This document shows, one piece after another, positions 1-6,934 of a stretch of 64,000 nucleotides of DNA (within the stretch, counting starts at the first letter, position 1; every line of letters starts with the position of its first letter). A program made the translations under genes and the position numbers. The notes below the pieces were generated by a model. It searched no databases. It had not been told where the DNA came from and saw only the letters and a list, made by a program, of their open reading frames with translations. Source of the DNA: Candidatus Thorarchaeota archaeon (GTDB lineage Archaea; Asgardarchaeota; Thorarchaeia; Thorarchaeales; Thorarchaeaceae); assembly GCA_003345545.1 (NCBI GenBank), contig PRDH01000021.1, positions 1 through 64,000 on the forward strand, in the 5' to 3' direction.

Positions 1-617
1 TGCCTGAGCAAGACTGCTGTGTAGACATGTATATTGCGTTTGAAGGTCTCCACAGGAAATAACGGCACTCTCATGGAGACCCTTGGAATATCGGGTAGAG
101 TTAGAGCTGAAAGAAAGGCAATCGCCAAGAAGATTGCAGACATGGCAAATGCATAGTAGATGTTGAAGCCCGCAGCATATCCTGCAAAGAGCGTTCCGAG
201 TCCCCATCCCACTGCACCCCATGTAGCGAATCTTCCCATCTTGATCTTCGATTCATATGCATAGGCAGCAAGAGCTCCTGGATACATACCGACACAGAAA
301 CCGTTCATCAGACGCACAATGAACAGTATTTCTAGGCTTGTTGATACGAGAAGCAATGAGATGCTCAAGGTAGCCAGAAGGAGACCTGCTCTAATGATTA
401 TCCGCCTGCCATAGACGTCACCAGCTCGCCCAAAGATGTACGATGCAATGAATGCGGCAGCAGCTTCACCACCCACGATGAGAGGGATGTAAATCTCTAA
501 GACGCTCAGATTTTCTCTCGCCAGAATCGGAACGAAGGTATAGACTGACAGCAATGCCGCTCCTGCCATAATCTGGATAATCTGAGTCTTCAAGCGATAG
601 TCACTAGGATGGCGCAT
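1..617 (-). CDS. MFS transporter, N-terminal part (runs off left edge)
   Basis: The minus-strand frame from ATG at 617 stays open to the window edge, giving about 205 residues. It starts MRHPSDYRLKTQIIQIMAGA and shows alternating hydrophobic helices. A major-facilitator motif A (GRAGDVYGRR) follows the second helix, as in drug and solute transporters. A strong ribosome binding site (AAAAGGAGGTGC on the minus strand, 620-631) lies just before the ATG, which fixes the start. The protein should be a 12- or 14-helix inner-membrane secondary transporter; the substrate cannot be told. The next gene, at 738, is divergent. The 3' half is outside the window. Confidence 0.85.
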   Translation of the reverse strand, partial: MRHPSDYRLKTQIIQIMAGAALLSVYTFVPILARENLSVLEIYIPLIVGGEAAAAFIASYIFGRAGDVYGRRIIIRAGLLLATLSISLLLVSTSLEILFIVRLMNGFCVGMYPGALAAYAYESKIKMGRFATWGAVGWGLGTLFAGYAAGFNIYYAFAMSAIFLAIAFLSALTLPDIPRVSMRVPLFPVETFKRNIHVYTAVLLR

Positions 618-737
618 CTGCACCTCCTTTTCAACGAATCTATGCGGTCAAGTGCTGGGGATGCGATGTGCGCTAGCAAAACCTTTTCTCTTCTCACTCT
701 GAAGTAACCTTGAAGACTATTTTCAGGAAGTGTGTGA

Positions 738-1130
738 ATGGCCAAGCTGACGCCCAGGCTGAAGTTTTTCGCGATAACCATTGACGAACTATTGTTGGTG
801 CCCCTTCTAATTGTCCTGGCCTACTATTTTGTACCTGAGCTTCTCCTCTTCACGATAGTTGCATCGATTGTCGGTGCTGCAATCTTCGTAGCTGTGAAGT
901 ATCGGCTGGTATATGATTCACTGAAGGACGGGTCTTACTATCACTATGATCTCGAAGGTACGAAGTGCCTGGTGATTGAAACGGTCACCCCTAGTGCTGG
1001 CAAGATAAAGGTGGGCGCAGAGATCTGGGAAGCAAGAACTGATTCTGGTGAGATTCCCCCGGGGACTGAAGCAGTCGTTCTCTCCAGAGAGGACTTCAAG
1101 GTTCGTGTCAAGCCTTGGCAGAGTGATTAG
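738..1130 (+). CDS. NfeD-like membrane protein with OB-fold domain
   Basis: The 130-residue protein has two N-terminal membrane helices (about residues 15-55). A soluble C-terminal beta domain follows with the pattern of NfeD OB folds: a Gly-rich hydrophobic stretch, 'KVGAEIWEA', then 'IPPGTEAVVLSREDFKVRVKP'. NfeD proteins usually sit beside stomatin/flotillin genes and are thought to help organise membrane domains or quality control; no stomatin gene is seen here. The length matches short NfeD1b-type proteins. The start at 738 follows a weak AGGAAGTG site. Confidence 0.7.
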   Translation: MAKLTPRLKFFAITIDELLLVPLLIVLAYYFVPELLLFTIVASIVGAAIFVAVKYRLVYDSLKDGSYYHYDLEGTKCLVIETVTPSAGKIKVGAEIWEARTDSGEIPPGTEAVVLSREDFKVRVKPWQSD

Positions 1131-1192
1131 ACCTCAAACTCAGCCTACATCTCTCTATTCACGATGGCATGCCCATATGACGCAATGCTTTA

Positions 1193-2218
1193 GTGTCCGT
1201 TAGAGTGAGTAGCAGATATGCAAGGCGACAGTTCATGATTGTCACTGTGACCACCGTTGTTGTGCTAGTCATAGGGATTCTCTCTCTGGTCCTTGCTCTC
1301 TATGGCGGTTACATCTCTCTAGCAATCACTGATGGCGTCACGGGTGCAAACGAGGCACAGCAGACATCTGAGCAGTATTACTATCTACTTGGAATGATAG
1401 GTATCATCGTCCTTCTGGCTCGCCTTCTCAATGTACCGATCTTCTTCTGGATGTTACAATCATTGGTCCCTTATTGTCCCGGTGCAATGTGCTCATACGG
1501 TGTCATCAATGTGGGAGCTCCATACTCCATCATCGCGCTTGTTCTGAAGCTTCTGCTACCTTTCATCTATGGTTTCTGGATTATCTTTGAGCTAGCGAAC
1601 AGGAGAGAGCCATTCCTCCCGTTCATCGGAAGACTGGCCCGCTCTTTCGTTCTTGTGCTCTTGCCACTCGTACTCATTGATAGTGCTGCGGATATTCTGC
1701 TGGTTGCATCAGTTCAACCGATCTATGCTCCCTGCTGCTCTAGCGTGTACGATGTTGACCCTCCATTCTCGCCCTCCGCTCTTCTTGGTCCACAGTTTGG
1801 TCTGTTGATTGTGCTCCTGACTGTGGTCGTGTCCATCACCATGATCTTCGTTCAGTGGTCTGAGAAGAAGCACAGGGTACTACCCTATATCACTCTGATT
1901 CTCTCCTTGGCAGCTGCGCTTCTTTATCTCATCACAGTTCATGACACTCTGGCTCCCTTGGTCTTGGGACTAGCTAGTCATCACTGTCCTTACTGCCTGT
2001 TCCAAGAGTTTCCCGATACAGCCCTCTTTGCAGGCATGTTTTGGGTTGGAGTGGCATCTGCGGGATGGCGTTCAATTCTGGAGATAGTCTGGCGGAGAGA
2101 GCAATTGGATGAGTTGCACATCACGAGTCTGACTGGATTTCTCCTCAAACTGTCTTCGATTGCGCTCTTGTTCAGTATGGTCAGCCTTGTATCACACATC
2201 TTAGTGGCAATCTCGTAA
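1193..2218 (+). CDS. Cys-rich multi-pass membrane protein with CPYC motif
   Basis: The 341-residue protein starts with GTG and has about eight to nine predicted membrane helices. Three Cys clusters lie near helix ends: 'YCPGAMCSYG' (about residues 93-102), 'PCCSSVYD' (about 180-187) and 'SHHCPYCLFQEF' (about 263-274). I do not recognise a named family. Paired Cys and His-His-Cys-Pro-x-Cys at a membrane face suggest metal binding or thiol redox. Its stop codon lies one base from the stop of the convergent ABC ATPase at 2220, and the opposite operon carries a CPMCGM protein and a Cys-containing DUF4418-like protein, so a shared role is likely (inference). An in-frame ATG at 1235 is an alternative start. 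Confidence 0.7.
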   Translation: MSVRVSSRYARRQFMIVTVTTVVVLVIGILSLVLALYGGYISLAITDGVTGANEAQQTSEQYYYLLGMIGIIVLLARLLNVPIFFWMLQSLVPYCPGAMCSYGVINVGAPYSIIALVLKLLLPFIYGFWIIFELANRREPFLPFIGRLARSFVLVLLPLVLIDSAADILLVASVQPIYAPCCSSVYDVDPPFSPSALLGPQFGLLIVLLTVVVSITMIFVQWSEKKHRVLPYITLILSLAAALLYLITVHDTLAPLVLGLASHHCPYCLFQEFPDTALFAGMFWVGVASAGWRSILEIVWRREQLDELHITSLTGFLLKLSSIALLFSMVSLVSHILVAIS

Positions 2219-2219
2219 G

Positions 2220-2903
2220 TCAACTGCTCCCTTTGACGGATCCATCATGCATCATGAGAAGCACGTCTGCCCACTGCAACACAACTGGATCATGGGACGC
2301 TACCACTACTGTCAATCCCTCGTCCTCTACCATAGTTCGCAAAGTTGCTAGGAGTTCCTTTGTCAGCTTCTCATCAATTGATGCGCTAGGTTCATCTGCA
2401 ATGAGTATCCGCGGAGCGTTCATGAGGGCTCTGGCAATGCCCACTCTCTGTAGTTCGCCGCCGCTCAGTTCTACGACTCTGAAATCAAGTCTCTGCTCCA
2501 TGCCGAGGGAAGTGAGCTTCTCTCTCGCGAGTTTCTCTGCTTCTGAGCGAGAGATATCGGTGCAGAGCAGGGGCAATGCAACGTTCTCTGTTGCTGTCAG
2601 CTGGGGGATGAGATATTGAGCCTGAAAGATGAATCCTATCTCAGTTCGCCTGAGCTTTGTTCTGAATACCTCGGAGAGCCCCGAGACCTCTTGATCGCCC
2701 AGGAAGATCTTGCCTCGAGAGGGTCTTGTGAGAAGTCCAATCAGGCTGAGTGCTGTGCTCTTCCCTGAACCACTAGGGCCTCCCAAGGCAGTGATTGTGC
2801 CTTTTTCAATCTCCATGCTGAGGTCTCGGACTGCATCTACTTGCCTTGGAGTATTGGCACCATATGTCTTCCAGACATTCTCTGTTCTTATTGTGGCTGC
2901 CAT
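2220..2903 (-). CDS. ABC transporter ATP-binding protein, MacB/LolD type
   Basis: This is a complete nucleotide-binding subunit. It has Walker A GGPSGSGKST, a Q-loop (FIFQAQYL), signature LSGGELQR, Walker B ILIADEPSAS and an H-loop (ASHD). Sequence type and partner match the LolD/MacB group, which power FtsX-like permeases and act as mechanotransmitters or exporters of lipoproteins, peptides or metals, not importers. The ATG at 2903 is chosen because GAGGGGTG lies about 7 bases upstream; a GTG at 2912 is possible and would overlap the permease. It is the last gene of a six-gene overlapping operon. Confidence 0.93.
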   Translation of the reverse strand: MAATIRTENVWKTYGANTPRQVDAVRDLSMEIEKGTITALGGPSGSGKSTALSLIGLLTRPSRGKIFLGDQEVSGLSEVFRTKLRRTEIGFIFQAQYLIPQLTATENVALPLLCTDISRSEAEKLAREKLTSLGMEQRLDFRVVELSGGELQRVGIARALMNAPRILIADEPSASIDEKLTKELLATLRTMVEDEGLTVVVASHDPVVLQWADVLLMMHDGSVKGSS

Positions 2904-2904
2904 C

Positions 2905-4119
2905 TCACACACCCCTCAGAACTGTGTCCGGTTCAGTTATCGCATTTCTCCATGATGGAATGACCGCCGCCACTAGGATAGGTACTACTCCAACTGCGTA
3001 CATAATGAAGACTGTTGAGAGCGAGATTGTGAGTGGAATTCCGCCTGGGAGAAGGTTGAGACTCCAACCAAGAAGATAGCCGGATATGACTGGTCCTCCC
3101 AGTATGAAGTCATAGATGACTGCAAATGAGATACCTAGGCTAACTCCTAGGAGACTGAGGGTGATGGACTCCAACATTCTAATCTCGAGAACATCCACTG
3201 TATCGAAGCCTAAGGCCTTTAACAGACCGACCTCCCTACGCGCCTCTTCTGATATGGCGCCTGATGCTGTGAAAGCAATGAGGACCACGGCCATGAGCAC
3301 GATGGTCCACAGAAGCGCTGCCATGCCCGCACGACCACCATAGGCTTTCAGCATAGAGTCACTGATGGCATCATGGGTCAGAACCCTTGCTTCTGGTATC
3401 TCTGTATCCAGTCTGAATGCCACACTGTTCGGATCTGCCCCGGGGGTCACCCACACAGCAATGTCGGTACAGGTATCGTTCTCGTATCCAAGCACGTCAC
3501 GCGCGCTGATGATATCGGTCAAAACCATGTCATAGCTGTATATCTTGGAGCCACTTGAGAACACACCGATGACTTCGAATTCGATGAGTTCGCCATCAAA
3601 AGTGATTAGCGATAGAATAGTTCCTACCTGCACATGCAGGGGCATAGCAGAAGCAGCCATCAGATCGATTATGCCCTGACCGATGATCATCTTTCCTCTA
3701 TCTGATTCATTGAGGAATCTTCCTTCCCCTACGATCTCTGTGCCAACAGCACCAATCATGTTTCCATACTCTGATGCATTGACTCCCATGATGGTGAGGA
3801 GACTTCCGCTGCCAACATCAGAGTAGCCCCAGATTCTCGGCGTAGCAGCCCGCACGCCCGTTGTTTCTGTGACATTTGTCACCCAGGCTGTTGGTATGGG
3901 TACCTGACGACCACCCACGAGTTTCTGAATGACAATATCCGACCCCTCATCCAGCGAACTTGAGATGTCCTGTACAACACCCTCCCTGATGAACTCGACC
4001 GAAGAGAGAATCGAAGTTGAGAAGAACAGGGCAATGATAATAGCTATGCTCCGTGTCCGATACTTCAGCACATTTCCCAACGCATAGCTTGCTAGATTAC
4101 TGTGTTTTCGTACTCCCAT
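2905..4119 (-). CDS. FtsX/MacB-family ABC permease
   Basis: The 404-residue permease has the MacB/FtsX plan. A first membrane helix lies at about residues 24-44, a large extracytoplasmic domain at about 45-265, and three C-terminal helices after 'LWTIVLMAVVLIAF'. The stretch 'SEEARREVGLLKALGF' before the third helix is the typical coupling-helix region that contacts the ATPase. It overlaps the upstream gene by 23 bases and abuts the ATPase gene, so the two are surely one transporter. Such systems move substrates from the membrane or outer face, or transmit force. The neighbouring CPMCGM protein hints at a metal- or thiol-related cargo. Confidence 0.92.
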   Translation of the reverse strand: MGVRKHSNLASYALGNVLKYRTRSIAIIIALFFSTSILSSVEFIREGVVQDISSSLDEGSDIVIQKLVGGRQVPIPTAWVTNVTETTGVRAATPRIWGYSDVGSGSLLTIMGVNASEYGNMIGAVGTEIVGEGRFLNESDRGKMIIGQGIIDLMAASAMPLHVQVGTILSLITFDGELIEFEVIGVFSSGSKIYSYDMVLTDIISARDVLGYENDTCTDIAVWVTPGADPNSVAFRLDTEIPEARVLTHDAISDSMLKAYGGRAGMAALLWTIVLMAVVLIAFTASGAISEEARREVGLLKALGFDTVDVLEIRMLESITLSLLGVSLGISFAVIYDFILGGPVISGYLLGWSLNLLPGGIPLTISLSTVFIMYAVGVVPILVAAVIPSWRNAITEPDTVLRGV

Positions 4120-4501
4120 AGCTTCTCCTTCCTAAGAGCAGTATCAATGACAAGGGTATCGCTGCAAAGAGAATTCCCAGCAAGATGATGCTCGGATCTA
4201 TGCTTGGTAGGCCATATGTCCAAGACTGAGGCACTGATGAGTCTGTCAGATTGCCGTGAGTCCCACCCTGCAATGGACTTCCAGTGTAGAGGGAATAGCC
4301 ACCGGGAACATCTCCAATGATGCCAAATGGCGATTCAACCCCCGGCGCTCGAATGTAGTATGAGTCCTGAACAATCGAAGGACCAATCTCGAAGAATGGC
4401 CATTGCACTGTCTGACCTTGATTCTGAGCAGTGATAGCATATCCAACGTTGAACGCAATCGACAGGAAAATGATGACAGCTAGTAATGTGCTCTTTCGCA
4501 T
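4097..4501 (-). CDS. Secreted protein with C-terminal membrane anchor (ABC operon)
   Basis: From ATG at 4501 the protein has 134 residues. An N-terminal signal or anchor helix (about residues 5-24) is followed by a short outside region with aromatic and Gly-rich segments. A C-terminal membrane helix ('SIILLGILFAAIPLSLILLLG') comes next, then a basic tail. I do not recognise the family. The start is supported by GGTGGGAG about 3-9 bases upstream; a longer frame begins at 4528 but would overlap the preceding gene. The 3' end overlaps the permease start, which indicates coupled translation. Confidence 0.65.
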   Translation of the reverse strand: MRKSTLLAVIIFLSIAFNVGYAITAQNQGQTVQWPFFEIGPSIVQDSYYIRAPGVESPFGIIGDVPGGYSLYTGSPLQGGTHGNLTDSSVPQSWTYGLPSIDPSIILLGILFAAIPLSLILLLGRRSYGSTKTQ

Positions 4502-4514
4502 ACTCCCACCACAC

Positions 4515-4985
4515 TCATGGCCAGACATATGGATTCGAGATGATTATTCCGCTGTACTCATCTAGGAAGTGGCTCTCACAAGTTTCAACTTCAGGTGCAT
4601 CCTCGCACAGTGGCACTATTGTTGGCTCAATCGTCGTAGGATTAAGATACTCGGTTGAGTATGCCCATACAATCATAGGGTCGTCCCAGTCCATAAGCAT
4701 ACCACACATCGGACATCGAACCTGTACATTTTCGAGAGATTCAATCTGCTCATCATCGACTAGCACTTGGAAGGCCAAGAGTGAAACATTCACACAGCAG
4801 TAGTGCCTCGTTGTCCCGTTGTGAAACGTGAACGTCACTTCGTGCCCTATTCTACTCTGAATCTCGAGATGTGTGTAGTCACAGTAGTGGACTGTGGGAG
4901 TGAATATGGCAGTATAGGCGTAAATACCAAGACAGCCAGAGATGACCAGAAACACCTGAACCATCTTGCGCTGTTCGGAGTTCAT
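4515..4985 (-). CDS. Membrane-anchored protein with NosL-like CPMCGM motif
   Basis: The 156-residue protein starts at ATG 4985 (GGTGG nearby). It has one N-terminal helix (about residues 8-28) and an extracytoplasmic domain. Key residues are 'HYCCVN' and, about 35 residues later, 'RCPMCGMLMDWDDP', then two further Cys near the C-terminus. CP(M/V)CGM is the hallmark of NosL, a Cu(I)-binding accessory protein, and of related metal-handling proteins. Here the HYCC segment lies before rather than after CPMCGM, so it may be a rearranged relative. I infer metal (copper) binding or delivery with the ABC system next door. Confidence 0.6.
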   Translation of the reverse strand: MNSEQRKMVQVFLVISGCLGIYAYTAIFTPTVHYCDYTHLEIQSRIGHEVTFTFHNGTTRHYCCVNVSLLAFQVLVDDEQIESLENVQVRCPMCGMLMDWDDPMIVWAYSTEYLNPTTIEPTIVPLCEDAPEVETCESHFLDEYSGIIISNPYVWP

Positions 4986-4998
4986 CCTGCTACCACCA

Positions 4999-5187
4999 TT
5001 ACTCGAGGCTCTTGAATCCACCAATAAGAGACATGACTGAAATTGTTGCGCCAAGGATGGTTTCGACTGTGCGTGTGTCCCAGCATCGCATCGGGTTAAT
5101 ACAGACTGGAACGAAGCTCCACGGCGCTATTGCTACAAATGCTCCCAGAATGAAGATCAGGACATAGAGGATTGAGATTAGTTTCAT
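4999..5187 (-). CDS. Small DUF4418-like membrane protein
   Basis: The protein has 62 residues from ATG 5187, which is preceded by AAGGTGA. It has two membrane helices separated by 'PWSFVPVCINPMRCWDT'. A Cys, a short spacer, then M-(K/R)-C-x-x-T followed by an acidic residue and a glycine-rich helix is the core pattern of DUF4418, a family often found beside MacB-like ABC genes. It is about half the usual length and keeps just the core. The two Cys face the same side and could bind metal (inference). It lies between the secreted Ig-like gene and the CPMCGM gene. Confidence 0.55.
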   Translation of the reverse strand: MKLISILYVLIFILGAFVAIAPWSFVPVCINPMRCWDTRTVETILGATISVMSLIGGFKSLE

Positions 5188-5200
5188 CACATTCACCTTG

Positions 5201-5611
5201 TCACATTGTTGTAAGTTGTATAGAGAATGTCTGACTGATTGCTGCATTTCTGATGGGCGCATTGTCAAACGCTGTCACAAAGAACTGCGCATTATCGCTC
5301 TCATTGACTGGGCCGAACGTACCAACCCATCTTCCTCCAGCAATGCAAAGACACGCGAAGAATTGCATGTCTAGCACCGTCCAGGACTCTCCATCAAGTG
5401 AACTTGAGAGCTGAGCCCCTGACACGCCAGAGCGGTCTATGCAGTAGATCACGACGCTGATAGTGTCCCCTGCCACAGGCTGTACAGGCAAGATATCTAC
5501 TTCATAGATAAGAGGACCATCAGCATCTTCGAGGACGGCATTCATAATGATACCTGTGAGCGATATCATCACGATGGCACCTATGCAGACGAGTTTAGTT
5601 TGATTCCTCAT
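5201..5611 (-). CDS. Secreted Ig-like protein, first gene of ABC operon
   Basis: From ATG 5611 the 136-residue protein has a clear signal or anchor segment ('CIGAIVMISLTGIIM'). One beta-rich domain follows ('VAGDTISVVIYCIDRSGVSG', then '…WVGTFGPVNESDNAQFF'), typical of archaeal Ig-like/CARDB-type domains. It holds three Cys (CID, CLC). The longer frame to 5659 lacks a ribosome site. It is the promoter-proximal gene of the operon that runs to 2220. A role as a surface partner or substrate-binding part of the transporter is inferred. Confidence 0.55.
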   Translation of the reverse strand: MRNQTKLVCIGAIVMISLTGIIMNAVLEDADGPLIYEVDILPVQPVAGDTISVVIYCIDRSGVSGAQLSSSLDGESWTVLDMQFFACLCIAGGRWVGTFGPVNESDNAQFFVTAFDNAPIRNAAISQTFSIQLTTM

Positions 5612-5821
5612 CGAGCAGGCTCTACTCCCTGAATGACGTATCATCTCCCGCAGAAACAACGACTATACAATCTTTGCGCATAGTCAGGGAGATACCGATT
5701 TAGGTCGATTGTGTACAGGAATTGCGGGTGTGTAGCGTCCTCTCTATCTTCTTCTGATGTATGCTCCAGCGAATACCCCTCAATTACCCGAGAATATATG
5801 CAGTCGTACCCAATAACAGGT

Positions 5822-6277
5822 ATGGCAATCGAGGACACACTGATTGGTCTTGCCATTGGGCTAGTAGTGGCGGCTTGTGTCTATCTTCTTATGGGGATGC
5901 ACCTTCGGCATCGAATCTCCATCGTGACTAAGGAGTTTGAAAAGACATGGGCAGAGCAGGAATCCTCTGTTCGTAGGGATGCAGCAGACAGAAGTCGCTA
6001 TGTCCTGAAGGGCAAGATTGCAGAGCATATGGTTCCTCTCCTGCAGGATGTGTTCAAGTATGACCCATCAGATGCACGATTCATCGGCGCTCCCATCGAC
6101 TATCTGATCTTTGACGGCTATAGTGCTGTCAAGGATGACAGCTCAGATGAACCAATTGCTGTGATCCTTGCCGATATCAAGACAGGAGGCGCGAGTCTGA
6201 ACAGAACGGAGCGGAAAATCAAGGAAGCTGTCGAAGCAGGACGCGTTCGATGGGAAACTATCCAGCTCGATTTCTGA
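5822..6277 (+). CDS. Membrane-anchored Holliday-resolvase-related endonuclease (COG4741 type)
   Basis: The 151-residue protein has an N-terminal membrane helix (residues 6-26) and a charged helical linker. A soluble domain follows with 'YVLKGKIAEHMVPLL', 'DARFIGAPIDYLIFDGY' and 'VILADIKTGGASLN'. The D-x-K dyad with the preceding acidic and Gly-Ala-Pro-Ile-Asp positions fits the PD-(D/E)XK fold of the COG4741 'predicted secreted endonuclease related to Holliday junction resolvase' family. Its biological role is unknown. No clear ribosome site is seen; an in-frame ATG at 5798 is an alternative start. Confidence 0.8.
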   Translation: MAIEDTLIGLAIGLVVAACVYLLMGMHLRHRISIVTKEFEKTWAEQESSVRRDAADRSRYVLKGKIAEHMVPLLQDVFKYDPSDARFIGAPIDYLIFDGYSAVKDDSSDEPIAVILADIKTGGASLNRTERKIKEAVEAGRVRWETIQLDF

Positions 6278-6338
6278 GGTTAATACATTTATTGCAGCGT
6301 CACACAAAACGAATGCACAAAACTGAGAATAAAGAGAA

Positions 6339-6704
6339 TCACTCGCAGAAGCACTCTTTCATAATTGCTCGAATGACTGCGTCGTTGACTAGTTGTTCAT
6401 CTGGCAGACCCGTGAGCATTGTATCACAGATTTTGATGGTAGGCAGTGCCAATATGTCGTCCGTGCTGCATCCGCAGTCATCATTAGACTCGACATCTAT
6501 TGAGCGGATTGCGCTGCTTGAAACGCCGAAGTCAGAAAGAGCATCCTGGAGCATCTCTTCTGCTGTGTCGCAAAAGAGACAGAGCTCTCCTTTGTACATG
6601 ACAATGCACCCGCACCTCCCACAGGGCGTGGCTGTGGCCCTCGTGTCTGATACGGATTCTACATCGGCTTTCATCTGCTCATCCCATAGATTATGACGAG
6701 CCAT
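6339..6704 (-). CDS. Thioredoxin/glutaredoxin-like protein with Cys-rich N-terminus
   Basis: The 121-residue protein has an N-terminal 'PCGRCGC' zinc-ribbon-like knot. A glutaredoxin-like segment follows: 'ELCLFCDTAEEML' as a CxxC active site at the start of a helix, then a cis-Pro-like 'LALPTIKIC'. It ends in 'ECFCE'. It is cytosolic (no signal) and probably reduces disulfides or binds metal; the partner is unknown. The CLFC pair resembles C-x-F/Y-C glutaredoxin sites. It is divergent from the M14 peptidase gene across an AT-rich control region. Confidence 0.65.
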   Translation of the reverse strand: MARHNLWDEQMKADVESVSDTRATATPCGRCGCIVMYKGELCLFCDTAEEMLQDALSDFGVSSSAIRSIDVESNDDCGCSTDDILALPTIKICDTMLTGLPDEQLVNDAVIRAIMKECFCE

Positions 6705-6921
6705 ATCCTGATATTGTACAGGTAAATCATCAGATCTGCTATGGCGCGTCGGTAATCTTATAATATAATAGCAGTCAATAGGTTATAAGCATAAGTTGTC
6801 TGTAGTGAAGAGCACTGAAGGATTACGTTGAACTAAACTCCTATTATGCCGATTGAGCCCTATCGCTGGAGCCAACAGAAACCAGCACTGTCACTCCAGG
6901 TTTCTAGGATTCGGCTGATGT
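6705..6921. promoter_or_regulatory. AT-rich divergent promoter region
   Basis: This intergenic stretch separates two divergent genes. It holds an AT-rich block (about 6750-6795) with TATA-like elements on both strands: TTATAATATAAT on the plus strand, and TTATAAGATT on the minus strand facing the thioredoxin-like gene. No other gene is visible. Confidence 0.45.
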
Positions 6922-6934
6922 GAGGTGAATCACC

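Noticed and set aside
5711-5821. N-terminal extension of the COG4741 protein
   Set aside because: It would put about 37 polar residues ahead of the membrane helix and overlaps the promoter area of the divergent operon.
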